Source of the DNA: CAZJLP01 sp964546955
Lineage (GTDB): Bacteria; Verrucomicrobiota; Verrucomicrobiia; Opitutales; Opitutaceae
Reading direction: 5' to 3'
Assembly (NCBI GenBank): GCA_964546955.1
Contig: CAZJLP010000009.1
Location: 57,909-121,908, forward strand
Length of the DNA stretch: 64,000 bases
The first letter of the stretch is position 1. Each line of letters starts with the position of its first letter. The notes under the pieces were generated by a model. That model was not told the DNA's origin. It ran no database searches and saw nothing but the letters and a program-made list of their open reading frames with translations. The position numbers were made by a program, and so were the translations under genes. Below are positions 25,634-34,802 of the stretch, in pieces.

Positions 25634-26665
25634 GTGAAAGCCCTCGTACTAAAAGACTACAAACGATTCGCCCTCGAAGACCGTCCTGAGCCCACCCCGC
25701 AGGCGGACCAAGTCATCGTGCGGGTGAAAGCCTGCGGAATCTGCGGCAGCGACGTCCACGGCATGGATGGCAGCACCGGACGGCGCATACCTCCGATTGT
25801 GATGGGACACGAGGCGGCGGGAATTATCGCACGAGTCGGCCCGAATGTTTCTCAATGGAAAGAAGGCGACCGGGTGACGTTCGACTCGACTGTATATTGT
25901 GGCGAGTGCTGGCATTGCCGGCGCGGCGAGGTAAACCTTTGCGACAACCGACGGGTGCTCGGGGTTTCCTGCGGGGATTATCGCCAGGACGGAGCCTTTG
26001 CCGAATACGTCGCCGTCCCGCAACGCATCCTCTATCGTTTGCCCGATAACCTCACGTTCGAACAGGCCGCCATGGTAGAAGCAGTCTCCGTGGCGGTGCA
26101 CGCGGTCGGACGCGCCCGCCTCCCCCTCAATTCGTCCGCGGTCGTGGTGGGCGCCGGGATGATCGGCTTGCTAGTGGTGCAGGCCCTGCGTGTCGCCGGT
26201 TGCGGCCAAATCATCGCGGTGGACCTCGACGAAGGCAGGCTCGCGCTGGCCAAAGGGCTCGGCGCGACCGCGGTGCACAAGGCGGATGTCCCCGACCTCG
26301 CCGCGAAGATCAAAACGGCCACTGAAGGTCGGGGCGCGGATGCCGCCTTCGAAGTCGTGGGCCTCTCCACCACGGTGAAGACGGCCATCGATTGCGTGCG
26401 CAAGGGCGGCTCGATCACCCTCGTCGGAAACCTGAAACCGCAGGTCGACTTGCCGCTGCAGTTGGTGGTGACGCGCGAATTGACCCTGCTGGGCACGTGT
26501 GCCTCGGCCGGCGAGTACCCGGCCTGCCTCGACCTGATCGCGAGCGGCAAGATCAACGTCTCGGATTTCATCAGCGCCACGCCGCCCTTGGCAGAAGGAG
26601 CGGCTTGGTTCGACCGGCTCTACGCAGGCGAAAAAGGATTGATGAAAGTCCTGCTGAAACCGTAA
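25634..26665 (+). CDS. Zinc-dependent alcohol/polyol dehydrogenase (MDR family)
   Basis: 343 residues from a GTG start. Catalytic zinc ligands are seen in CGICGSDVHG and GHEAAG; the structural zinc site is complete in CGECWHCRRGEVNLC; the NAD(P) Rossmann loop is VVGAGMIGLL. The sequence is closest in style to galactitol-1-phosphate or L-threonine/sorbitol dehydrogenases, but substrate cannot be fixed. It sits 20 bp before a Gfo/Idh/MocA gene and follows the DUF5696 hydrolase, so it probably oxidises a sugar or polyol released by the locus. Confidence 0.88.
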   Translation: MKALVLKDYKRFALEDRPEPTPQADQVIVRVKACGICGSDVHGMDGSTGRRIPPIVMGHEAAGIIARVGPNVSQWKEGDRVTFDSTVYCGECWHCRRGEVNLCDNRRVLGVSCGDYRQDGAFAEYVAVPQRILYRLPDNLTFEQAAMVEAVSVAVHAVGRARLPLNSSAVVVGAGMIGLLVVQALRVAGCGQIIAVDLDEGRLALAKGLGATAVHKADVPDLAAKIKTATEGRGADAAFEVVGLSTTVKTAIDCVRKGGSITLVGNLKPQVDLPLQLVVTRELTLLGTCASAGEYPACLDLIASGKINVSDFISATPPLAEGAAWFDRLYAGEKGLMKVLLKP

Positions 26666-26685
26666 CCACGGCCGTCAAATTTCGC

Positions 26686-27771
26686 ATGCGAAAAATCAGG
26701 ACAGCGATCGTCGGCTGCGGTAAAGTGGGTCACCTGCATGCCGCGGCATTGCGGGATCTGCCCGAATCCGAGTTTGTCGCGGTGTCTGGGCGCTCGCGCG
26801 AGAAGACGGATCCGTTTGCCGCGCACTACGGCGTCAAGGGTTACACCGATGTGGCAACGATGGTCGAACAGAGCGGCGTGGAGATGATCATCATCTGCAC
26901 CCCCCACCCTGAACATGCCGCGCCGGCGATCGCCGCCGCTCGCAAGGGCGTGCACGTGCTGGTGGAAAAACCGCTCGCGAGCACGCTGGCGGATTGCGAC
27001 GCGATGATCGCAGCGGCGGCCGAAGGGGGAGCGACGCTCGGCACGGTCTGCCAACGGCGGTTCTATCCTCCCTGCCAGCGCATCCGCAAAGCGATTGACG
27101 ACGGAAAGCTCGACGTCCCCGTTCTCGGCACCGCCACGATTTACGGTTGGCGGGATGAAAAGTACTACCGCAGCGATCCGTGGCGGGGCAGCTGGAAAGG
27201 CGAAGGCGGCGGTGTCCTCGTCAATCAGTCGCCTCATCAGCTGGACCTCCTGCTGTGGTATTTGGGTGAAGTCGAGGAAGTCTTCGGCTATTGGGCAAAC
27301 TTGAACCATCCGTACATCGAGGTCGACGACACCGCCGTCGCCGTGGTGAAGTTTAAAACCGGCGCCCTCGGGAATATCGTCGTGAGCAACAGCCAGAACC
27401 CAGCCCTGTTCGCGCGCGTGTCGGTCCACGGCCGCAACGGCGTTTCCGTCGGCGTGCAGACCGACGGCGGCCAGATGTTTGTTCCCGGCCTGACGGCGAT
27501 CACCGAAGCGCCCTTCAACGATATCTGGACGGTAAAAGGAGAAGAGCACCTGCTTCCTCAATGGAAAACGGAAGACCAGGATCTCTTTAGCGCAGTCAAT
27601 CCGATGGAGTATTTTCACCGGCTCCAAATCGAAGATTTCCTTCGCGCGATCTTGGAGCGACGGACGCCATCAATCACCGCCCAGGATGGCCGGCGCACCG
27701 TCGAGCTGTTCACCGCCATCTATCGAACCACCCGCGATGGCAAGCCGGTCAAGTTTCCGTTGAAGCCATAG
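26686..27771 (+). CDS. Gfo/Idh/MocA family oxidoreductase
   Basis: 361 residues. The start at 26686 gives MRKIRTAIVGCGKVGHLHAA with the N-terminal NAD(P) loop GCGKVG; the longer upstream frame overlaps the dehydrogenase and is rejected. The family EKP motif is present in VLVEKPLAST, and the catalytic-region His lies in NQSPHQLDLLLW. It acts in the cytosol on a sugar or sugar derivative by NAD(P)-linked oxidation or reduction. Gene order with the dehydrogenase implies sequential redox steps on the same substrate. Confidence 0.9.
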   Translation: MRKIRTAIVGCGKVGHLHAAALRDLPESEFVAVSGRSREKTDPFAAHYGVKGYTDVATMVEQSGVEMIIICTPHPEHAAPAIAAARKGVHVLVEKPLASTLADCDAMIAAAAEGGATLGTVCQRRFYPPCQRIRKAIDDGKLDVPVLGTATIYGWRDEKYYRSDPWRGSWKGEGGGVLVNQSPHQLDLLLWYLGEVEEVFGYWANLNHPYIEVDDTAVAVVKFKTGALGNIVVSNSQNPALFARVSVHGRNGVSVGVQTDGGQMFVPGLTAITEAPFNDIWTVKGEEHLLPQWKTEDQDLFSAVNPMEYFHRLQIEDFLRAILERRTPSITAQDGRRTVELFTAIYRTTRDGKPVKFPLKP

Positions 27772-27826
27772 CCACAAGTTCGGCCGGAGGCCCCGCCCTA
27801 ACCCGTACAGCTCAACGTAAAACAGT

Positions 27827-29419
27827 CTACAGTCCGAAAACAAAAATGCCGCCGCCGGCCGCGATGGCCACGTACTGTTTGCCGTCGACTGCGTACGAGA
27901 TCGGATTCGCCGCGATTTGGCCACCGGTGTGGAACCGCCAGAGAGGGAGCCCATTCTCTCCATCGAGTGCGAAGAAATTACCCTCGCGGTCGCCGCCGAA
28001 AACGAGACCGGTAACAGTCGACATGACGCCTGAACACGCCGCGGAATGCAGGCGAAACTCCCACTTGATCTTGCCGGTGAGCGGGTCGATCGCCTTCACC
28101 GCCCCATGGGGCTCGGCGCCCTGCACGTTGCGCGTCCCCCCGCCCTCGAACATTTTTCCCGGCTCATAGTCCACCTCGAGCTTGTAGAAAACCTGGGCGT
28201 AGTCCTCCACGGACTGGAAATAGAACAGGCCGATCTTGGGGTTGTAGGACGGACTGAACCAATTCGTTCCGCCGACAAGACCGGGGAAAACCAGCACGCC
28301 TTCGGGCGTCGGCGTGGTATTTGGCAGGCGAATAGGCCGCCCTTTCTCGTCCAGGCCCTTGGCCCAAGTCTGCTTGATATAGGGCTGCCCCACCAGGTAC
28401 TCGCCGTTGGTCCGGTCCAGGAGATAAAAGAAACCGTTGCGATTACCCTGGGCCACCAGCTTCCGATCCCGCCCACCGAACTTCGCGTCGATCAGGATGG
28501 GAACCTGGTTTGAATCCCAGTCGTGCAAATCGTGCGGTGTGTACTGGAAATGCCATTTCAATTTTCCGGTGTCGGGATCGAGCGCCACCAGGCAGTTCGT
28601 ATAGAGATTGTCGCCCAGACGCACATCGCCGTCGTAGTCCGGCCCCGGATTTCCGGTGCCCCAATAGAGGGTGTTCAGTTCGGGATCGAAAGCTCCCGTA
28701 ACCCATGTCGCTCCCGCTCCGGTTTTCCAACTATCGCCCAGCCAAGTGTCGTTGCCTGGTTCGCCCTTCCCGGGGATGGTCCAAAATCGCCACACCTGCG
28801 CGCCCGTTTTAGGATCGTAAGCATCGAGAAAGCCGCGAATGCCGTATTCGCCGCCCGAAATGCCGACGACGATCTTGTCCTTCACGGCGAGCGGCGCTGC
28901 CGTCATCGAATGCCCCGTCTTGTAGTCCGCCACCTTCACCTCCCACCGCTTCTTGCCGGTGCGCAAGTCAAGGCACACCAGATAGCAGTCAAACGTAGTG
29001 AGAAAGAGCGCGTCGTCGAGAACCGCCAAGCCGCGATTCACCGGTCCGCAGCAGCCGGCAACATCGGTCGCCATCGGCCGCCGATAATTCCATAGAGGCC
29101 GACCCGTCCGGCCGTCGAGAGCCGTAACCACGTTGGATTTCTCGGTGATATAGAGGACCCCGTCGATGACGATGGGCGAAGTCTCAATTTTGCCCGGATC
29201 GCGAATCTGGTAGACCCACGCGGCCTTCAGCGCTCCCACGTTGGCCGGAGTGATCTGCGAGAGCAGGGTATGGCGATGGGCGTGATAATTTCCGGAATAA
29301 GTCAGCCAGTTGCCCGGCTCGGCATCGGCTTTTCTGATGCGCTCGTAAGGGACTTGGGCGGAAGCGGCCGCGAGCGACAGCCCGAGCAACGCGAGGCGAG
29401 AAAGAGGGAAAAGGGTCAT
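27827..29419 (-). CDS. PQQ-dependent dehydrogenase (quinoprotein), periplasmic
   Basis: 530 residues with a signal peptide (to about residue 21, SAAAS-type cut). Eight-bladed propeller repeats of the type VTALDGRTGRPLW, YLVCLDLRTGKKRW and FLDAYDPKTGAQVW are visible. The vicinal disulfide Cys123-Cys124 (AGCCGPV) and the catalytic-region HDLHDWDSNQVP are present, as in methanol/alcohol dehydrogenases. The usual fused heme domain is absent; instead a separate cytochrome c overlaps its start codon by ATGA (29416-29419). Electrons therefore probably pass from PQQ to that cytochrome. Substrate unknown; PQQ synthesis genes are not in the window. Confidence 0.9.
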   Translation of the reverse strand: MTLFPLSRLALLGLSLAAASAQVPYERIRKADAEPGNWLTYSGNYHAHRHTLLSQITPANVGALKAAWVYQIRDPGKIETSPIVIDGVLYITEKSNVVTALDGRTGRPLWNYRRPMATDVAGCCGPVNRGLAVLDDALFLTTFDCYLVCLDLRTGKKRWEVKVADYKTGHSMTAAPLAVKDKIVVGISGGEYGIRGFLDAYDPKTGAQVWRFWTIPGKGEPGNDTWLGDSWKTGAGATWVTGAFDPELNTLYWGTGNPGPDYDGDVRLGDNLYTNCLVALDPDTGKLKWHFQYTPHDLHDWDSNQVPILIDAKFGGRDRKLVAQGNRNGFFYLLDRTNGEYLVGQPYIKQTWAKGLDEKGRPIRLPNTTPTPEGVLVFPGLVGGTNWFSPSYNPKIGLFYFQSVEDYAQVFYKLEVDYEPGKMFEGGGTRNVQGAEPHGAVKAIDPLTGKIKWEFRLHSAACSGVMSTVTGLVFGGDREGNFFALDGENGLPLWRFHTGGQIAANPISYAVDGKQYVAIAAGGGIFVFGL

Positions 29420-30285
29420 TGTTCTCCTTTGAGCGATACGAGATAGGCGATCAGGTCTTCCAGTTCGTCCTTGGTAAAAACATCCCGGTACGAGGGCATC
29501 GGCGACTGGTCCCAGTGCTTCTGCACGTCCGCGATTTCGGTCCGAAAGAACGAGTGGATCTGCTGGTTCAAATCCCGGACTTGAAGGGAAAAGGTGTCCT
29601 CATTGATGCGCACGCCGTAGACTTGGCGGCCGTCCTTGGTCGTGACCTTCACGACAACGAATGTGGCCGGCATGCTGATCTCGCTTCGCATGGTGGAAAA
29701 ACTGCGCGGGAGTTCGGCCGCCGGATCGACCAGGGAGGCGCGGAGAGAGGCGACGCCGCGACGCAGTCCGATATCGGTGAGGTCGGGGCCCAGCGCTCCA
29801 CCTCGGCCGTTTATCGTATGACATTGCGCGCAAGCTCCCTTCGTCGCGTAGAGCTCGCCCCCGCGTTTGGCATCTCCTGTCACGGGCTCCGCGGGGAGGC
29901 GGCCCAAGTGGCGAACCCAGCCCGCCACGTCGCGCACCTCCGCCGGACGCAGCCGCAGGCTCGGCATTTCGGTTCCGGCGATCCCGTTGCGAATCACCCG
30001 CACCAGCTGTTCCTGGGTGGCGGCGCGCGGCAGCGAGGCGGTGGCAAGGGTCGGTCCCCGCGCGCCCTCGCCGCCTGGACCGTGGCAACCGGCGCAATGG
30101 ACGCGATAAAGTTTTTGTCCGGCCACGAGATCCGGCTCGCCTGCGGCAGCAATCGTGCCCGCCGGTGACGCGGCCGTCGTCGTGGGGTTGAGATGCGGCG
30201 TCTGTGCGCGCAGCGCGAGCGCCGCGGCCACCAAAACCGCTCCGGCCATAATAATCGCGGGCCAGGCTCGGGGGATGCCAGTCAT
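29416..30285 (-). CDS. Two-heme cytochrome c, partner of the quinoprotein
   Basis: 289 residues, N-terminal anchor or signal (residues 9-26). Two heme sites: CAGCH at 64-68 and CAQCH at 152-156. The second domain continues as GALGPDLTDIGLRRG and then carries a beta-rich insert (KVTTKDGRQVYGVRINEDTF) before MPSYRDVFTKDELEDLIAYL, which supplies the axial Met. That arrangement matches the heme-binding domain typical of Planctomycetes and Verrucomicrobia. First gene of the operon; the quinoprotein start overlaps its stop. Confidence 0.9.
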   Translation of the reverse strand: MTGIPRAWPAIIMAGAVLVAAALALRAQTPHLNPTTTAASPAGTIAAAGEPDLVAGQKLYRVHCAGCHGPGGEGARGPTLATASLPRAATQEQLVRVIRNGIAGTEMPSLRLRPAEVRDVAGWVRHLGRLPAEPVTGDAKRGGELYATKGACAQCHTINGRGGALGPDLTDIGLRRGVASLRASLVDPAAELPRSFSTMRSEISMPATFVVVKVTTKDGRQVYGVRINEDTFSLQVRDLNQQIHSFFRTEIADVQKHWDQSPMPSYRDVFTKDELEDLIAYLVSLKGEQ

Positions 30286-30475
30286 AATATAAACAAGGAG
30301 GGGGGTCTGATCGGTTTATGTGCGGACGATGAGTTTGCAACCCACAACCCACCTTCGCGGTGAAAGATCTCTCGTTGCCCTCCGAATGCAGGGCTCGGCC
30401 TCATCGGGAACCCTGTGGGCTACGAGCGTGAGCGAGTGGCCGACCGGCACCGCCTCACCCCACGGGTCATGCATC

Positions 30476-30510
30476 GGTTATTGCTGAATGCTTATCGCTT
30501 ATTGCTTATT
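30476..30510. repeat. Five-unit heptamer run (gcttatt words) after opgH
   Basis: Units ggttatt, gctgaat, gcttatc, gcttatt, gcttatt lie in perfect 7-base phase between the cytochrome and opgH genes. The same word occurs at 4813-4832. It is AT-rich against a GC-rich background and non-coding. The rest of the 236-bp gap (30286-30521) shows only a weak CAGGG/CCCTG stem near 30389-30415. Confidence 0.7.
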
Positions 30511-30521
30511 TCTGCCCGCGT

Positions 30522-32669
30522 TCACCGGTATAATGCCGTGATCGGCGCGGCGGTAAGTACATTGTATTGGCGCACGGCCAGGCGCCACCATTCGGCCAGC
30601 GCATGGCTGGGCAGACGCCAGAGCTCGCGATGCAGCCAGATCATCGATTCGGCATCCAGCAGCAGCGCCATCTTTTCCTTGGTGGTGAAACCGGCCGGGC
30701 CTTCGCGCAGCAAACGCGTGCGGAGCTGGGCGAAATAATCTCGCGACTCCTCGCTCGGGCGACGTTGCCTCAACAAGGAAACATGCACCGCGTTCACGTA
30801 CGGATCGAGCACGGCTTGCAGCAGCCCGTAGTCGCCGCGCAGGGTTTCGATCGGGCGCATGTGCTTGTAACACTCTGAAAGATTCTGGCGGAGCCGCCTC
30901 AACTCGTACGGAGGCATGGTTTCCTCGGGAGTGAGAAAGATGCGGAGGTTCTTGGCGTAGCGTCCAAAGCTCACCTTGCTCAAGACGATCGAGAGAGGAA
31001 TCGAAAGGACGAGACCGGCCAGCACAGGACTGAGCCACCAAAAATACACGGGAAGCAGGATGAAAGCGGAAACGCCCCAGACCAAACCGAACCCAGTGTG
31101 TCCGCCGTGCGTGAGGATGGCCTCGCGCCAGTCGTCGTCGTCATCCGCCACGCCACGATTCTGAGTCACCCACGTCACGCCCTGCCCGAGCAAGATGAAG
31201 AGAACGAATTTGCTGTTGAACATCATGTTGATCGGCGCGAGCAAGGCCGAGGTGATGCACTCCAGCACGGCGCTGACGACCACGGGCGCGCGCCCGCCAA
31301 AACGATCGGCTTGCGACTTGTCCTGCACAGTCAGGATCACACTGATGATCTTCGGCAAGAAGAGCAGGAGCATCGTGAAAATGAAGAGGACTAACGCCTG
31401 CGGGACCTCGATCACATAACCGAGCAGCGAGGTATAGCTCTCGGGACGCCAATCGGCATGAGGATCGCGCAGCATGCTGAACACGTGGATCGTGCTGAGA
31501 ATAAGAAAGAGGAGCCAAAGCGGGGACGAGACGTAGGCCATGATGCCCATCAACAAATGAAACCGGTTGACCGGCCGGAAACCCTTGGCCGAGAGGAGCC
31601 AGCTGTGCTGCATGTTTCCCTGGCACCAGCGCCGGTCGCGCTTGGCGCTGTCGATGAGCGTCGGCGGGCCTTCCTCATAGGTGCCCTCGATATCGCTGGC
31701 CAGCCACACGCCCCACCCCGCTTTTCGCATCAACGCGGCTTCGACAAAATCGTGGCTCAGGATACGTCCGCCGAACGGTTCGCTGCCCGGAAGATCCGGC
31801 AGCGCACAGTGGTCCATGAAAGGCTGGACGCGGATGATCGCGTTGTGGCCCCAGTAATTGCCGTCGATCTGCTGCCAATAATTCAGCCCGGCCAGAAACA
31901 GGGGGCTGTAAAGACGGTTGGCGAATTGCTGTAACCGCGCGTACAATGTTTCCCCATTCACCAGGCGCGGGGCGGACTGGATAATCCCCACGCTGGGATT
32001 TTTTTCCATCATCGCGACGAGCTGCACCAAAGCCTGACCGCTCATGATCGAGTCCGCATCGAGGACCACCATATACCGGTAATTCTTCCCCCACCGCCGG
32101 AGGAAGTCCGCGACATTGCCCGCCTTCTTGTTGATCTGCTGCCGGCGCTTTCGGTAAAAAATCTTCCCGAAGCCTCCGACCTGCTTGCACAGTTCGACCC
32201 AGGCGACCTCTTCTTGGATCCACTGGTTCGGCTGATTAGAGTCGCTGAGAATGAAGAAGTCGAAGTGTTCGAGTTTTTTTGTCTCCTGGACCGAACGGAA
32301 AATGACGCGAAGTCCCTCAAAAACCCGGCTGACGTCCTCATTGAAGGCCGGCATGATGACAGCCGTGCTCGCCAGCGGCACGTCCTCGCCCGGCTTGACC
32401 GTGCGTGTGATCTGCCGGCTGTCCCCTCCGCGGTTGATGACGTAGAAGCCCAGCAGCGCCGTCACAAAACCAATCGCAAGCTGGGAAAACAGGATGACGA
32501 ACAGCGCGAGAAGCACCCATTCGATGCCGCTGATCCGATCGTCGAGCGCGAACAAGTCCGCCATGAACCACGTGGCCAGGCTCGTCAGCACAAACGCCGC
32601 CGTGAAGAACACACGCCGTCGCCGCGCGAGGCGCTTCGGTTGAATGAATTCCGTGGAAATGACGCGCAT
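30522..32669 (-). CDS. opgH: Glucan biosynthesis glucosyltransferase H
   Basis: 715-residue inner-membrane family 2 glycosyltransferase that builds the beta-glucan backbone of osmoregulated periplasmic glucans. Membrane helices near residues 20-75 flank the catalytic domain, in which IMPAFNED, VVLDADSIMSG, LSHDFVEAALMRKAGWGVW and KRDRRWCQGN supply the D, DxD, D and Q/RxxRW motifs. Five or more further helices follow. E. coli OpgH carries about 140 extra cytosolic N-terminal residues; here the protein starts almost at the first helix, and a separate 199-residue gene lies just upstream. Operon ribE-udg-opgG-small gene-opgH. Confidence 0.95.
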   Translation of the reverse strand: MRVISTEFIQPKRLARRRRVFFTAAFVLTSLATWFMADLFALDDRISGIEWVLLALFVILFSQLAIGFVTALLGFYVINRGGDSRQITRTVKPGEDVPLASTAVIMPAFNEDVSRVFEGLRVIFRSVQETKKLEHFDFFILSDSNQPNQWIQEEVAWVELCKQVGGFGKIFYRKRRQQINKKAGNVADFLRRWGKNYRYMVVLDADSIMSGQALVQLVAMMEKNPSVGIIQSAPRLVNGETLYARLQQFANRLYSPLFLAGLNYWQQIDGNYWGHNAIIRVQPFMDHCALPDLPGSEPFGGRILSHDFVEAALMRKAGWGVWLASDIEGTYEEGPPTLIDSAKRDRRWCQGNMQHSWLLSAKGFRPVNRFHLLMGIMAYVSSPLWLLFLILSTIHVFSMLRDPHADWRPESYTSLLGYVIEVPQALVLFIFTMLLLFLPKIISVILTVQDKSQADRFGGRAPVVVSAVLECITSALLAPINMMFNSKFVLFILLGQGVTWVTQNRGVADDDDDWREAILTHGGHTGFGLVWGVSAFILLPVYFWWLSPVLAGLVLSIPLSIVLSKVSFGRYAKNLRIFLTPEETMPPYELRRLRQNLSECYKHMRPIETLRGDYGLLQAVLDPYVNAVHVSLLRQRRPSEESRDYFAQLRTRLLREGPAGFTTKEKMALLLDAESMIWLHRELWRLPSHALAEWWRLAVRQYNVLTAAPITALYR

Positions 32670-32694
32670 ACTGGGCAGCGGCGGGTGGATCGGA

Positions 32695-33294
32695 TCAGCG
32701 CGTCGCCTGAAAAATGAGGAACAACGTGACCACGAATAATCCCCAAAGGGCGATCATGCGCAAAAACGGCCAGCGCTCGAAGCGTTCCAACGTCTCGCCC
32801 GCGACCTCGCTAAACGTCCCCAAATCGATCGGGCGTGGCACCATGCTGGACACGGCCATGTCGGGGCCCGCTTCCATCGAACTGGCATGCATCGCCTTCG
32901 TGAAATCCTGCGGGGTGTTCTCGCGCTCCAAAAAAGCGTAAGGCCATTTTTGGGGACCGTCGCAGAGGAGGAGCGCGATACGGCCGGCGATCGCGACCCG
33001 ATCCTGGGATTCGCTTTTGTCGCCCAAAATATCGCGAAACCAGCTGTCCATCATCGTTTCGGCTTCCTCCGCGGCCAGGGTAGTCGGATCGAGGGCGGGA
33101 TTGCCTTCATGCCGGCGGGCGGTCCGCTCCAGAATGAGCTGAATCAGGCGGCTTTGATGTAGCCGGTTATGGATACGGTGCGCGCGCAGATAGTCCTCGA
33201 CCCGCACGTAAGCTGCGTTCCAGGCCTCCATCGTCCCGGTGCGGGGCCGGAAGGTGCTGAGAGGTGCAACTACGGGTTCCACAGGTAGCTCCAT
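32695..33294 (-). CDS. Unknown protein with C-terminal membrane anchor between opgG and opgH
   Basis: 199 residues if started at 33294 (MELPVEPVVAPLSTFRPRTG), which overlaps the opgG end by 25 bp; an ATG at 33231 is an alternative. A soluble, mostly helical, charged domain is followed by one C-terminal membrane helix (RMIALWGLFVVTLFLIFQAT). No known domain is recognised. Its position before the short-N-terminus OpgH suggests that it supplies, as a separate chain, the cytosolic or regulatory part that precedes the first helix in proteobacterial OpgH. That is inference from gene order and topology. Confidence 0.75.
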   Translation of the reverse strand: MELPVEPVVAPLSTFRPRTGTMEAWNAAYVRVEDYLRAHRIHNRLHQSRLIQLILERTARRHEGNPALDPTTLAAEEAETMMDSWFRDILGDKSESQDRVAIAGRIALLLCDGPQKWPYAFLERENTPQDFTKAMHASSMEAGPDMAVSSMVPRPIDLGTFSEVAGETLERFERWPFLRMIALWGLFVVTLFLIFQATR

Positions 33295-34802
33295 GTCTCG
33301 GTCAGGATATGGGGCTCCCTTTTTAAGAAGCAACGGAGTTCCACCGGGCGCCCGGTGCCATCGGGTTTGATCGCGAACGCGACGCGCCAGGTTCCGTTGT
33401 AAGGATTTTTCTCCAGGGACTGGTGGACCAGCTTGGCGGCCTGCCCGACCGTAATGATTGCTTCAATACTGGAATCCGAAGCCCGGCTGTTCAGATACTG
33501 ACCATCGAAATCGACCCAGAACCGCTGCAGATCGGGTTCGTGTGTGCGCGTGACGCCGAGGCGAGTCGCCGCGGCATATCCGGCGGGCGGACGTTTGCCT
33601 CCGCCTGCATTCTCTAGGAACCAGTGCAGTTTGTATTCGAAGTGGAGCGGTTGGCCCGCCGGCGGCATCGTCTCCGGGACCCAGAAGGCGACGATGTTGT
33701 CGTTGGTTTCGTCGGGGGTCGGAATCTCCACCAGGCGCACCGCGCCCTTGCCCCACTTGTTGATGGGTTCAACCCAGACGCTGGGACGCAGATGATAAGC
33801 GGCCTCAAGGTCTTCGTAGTTCTCGAAACGGCGATCGCGCTGCACCAGGCCGAAACCGCGCGGATTCTCGTCAACATAGGCTGTCACGCGGACGGCCGCC
33901 GGATTGGCCAGCGCCCGCCAGAGCCACTCACCATTGCCGCGCTCGATCAGCAGACCGTCCGAGTCGTGCACCTCCGGACGCATGTCGTTTTGCTTGGTTC
34001 CTCCATTCTCGCCGTACCAGAACATGCTGGTCAGCGGCGCGGCGCCGAAAGATTTCACCGCCGCCCCTTCGCGCACATAGACCGCGGCGCGCACGTGCAT
34101 CACGGTCGCGGTGCCCGGCGCGATAGCGAAGCGGTAGGCACCCGCCACGCTCGGGCTGTCCATTAGCGCGTACACCACTACTTCCTTCCCGTCGCTGGCG
34201 GGCTTCTGCACCCAAAACTCCTCAAAGATCGGAAATTCCTCGCCCCCCGCTTCGGCGGTGTTCAGCGCGAGCCCGCGGGCGGAAAGACCGTAGCGCATGT
34301 TCTTGCCGAGCGCGCGAAAATAGCTGGCTCCCTGAAACACCACCAGTTCGTCGAGGGGCTTGGGGGTGTTGAAAGCACACAACACCTTGAAGCCGGTGAA
34401 GCCCATGTCGGCTGGCACCTCGCCGAGGTTCAGATCTCTGCCGTAGTCGAAAAACTTCTGCGTGAACTCAATCGGTTGCGCATTGCCACGATCCACCTCG
34501 GCGATTTGCACCGTCTTGTGGTAGATAAAACCGGGATGGAAAAACTGGAGCTGGAAGGGCAATCCCTCCCGCTTCCACCAGGTGCGATTCGCATCAAAGC
34601 GGATGCGCCGGTATTGATCGTAATTGAGGTCCTGCAGGTGCTTGGGCACTCGCGTAGGCCGCTGAACATACGGTTTGGCGGCCAGCGCTTTCGCGCGGAA
34701 TTGAAGTACTTCGAAGTCGAAGGGCATCTCTGCCGCGCGTCCGATACCGGCCGCGCCGCTGATTGCCAATCCGAGCACTGCCAGGAGCAGGTTGCGTTTC
34801 AT
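33270..34802 (-). CDS. opgG: Glucan biosynthesis protein G/D (periplasmic)
   Basis: 510 residues. The start at 34802 gives a clear signal peptide (MKRNLLLAVLGLAISGAAGI, cut after GRAAE). Characteristic OpgG motifs: YDQYRRIRFDANRTWW, FFHPGFIYHKTV, GFTGFKVL, SMFWYGENG and RPEVHDSDGLLIERGNGEWLWRAL. It works in the periplasm on the glucan backbone made by OpgH, now known in the family as beta-1,2-glucanase-type or branching activity. Its ATG overlaps the udg stop as ATGA (34799-34802), so it is translationally coupled. Confidence 0.95.
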   Translation of the reverse strand: MKRNLLLAVLGLAISGAAGIGRAAEMPFDFEVLQFRAKALAAKPYVQRPTRVPKHLQDLNYDQYRRIRFDANRTWWKREGLPFQLQFFHPGFIYHKTVQIAEVDRGNAQPIEFTQKFFDYGRDLNLGEVPADMGFTGFKVLCAFNTPKPLDELVVFQGASYFRALGKNMRYGLSARGLALNTAEAGGEEFPIFEEFWVQKPASDGKEVVVYALMDSPSVAGAYRFAIAPGTATVMHVRAAVYVREGAAVKSFGAAPLTSMFWYGENGGTKQNDMRPEVHDSDGLLIERGNGEWLWRALANPAAVRVTAYVDENPRGFGLVQRDRRFENYEDLEAAYHLRPSVWVEPINKWGKGAVRLVEIPTPDETNDNIVAFWVPETMPPAGQPLHFEYKLHWFLENAGGGKRPPAGYAAATRLGVTRTHEPDLQRFWVDFDGQYLNSRASDSSIEAIITVGQAAKLVHQSLEKNPYNGTWRVAFAIKPDGTGRPVELRCFLKREPHILTETWSYLWNP

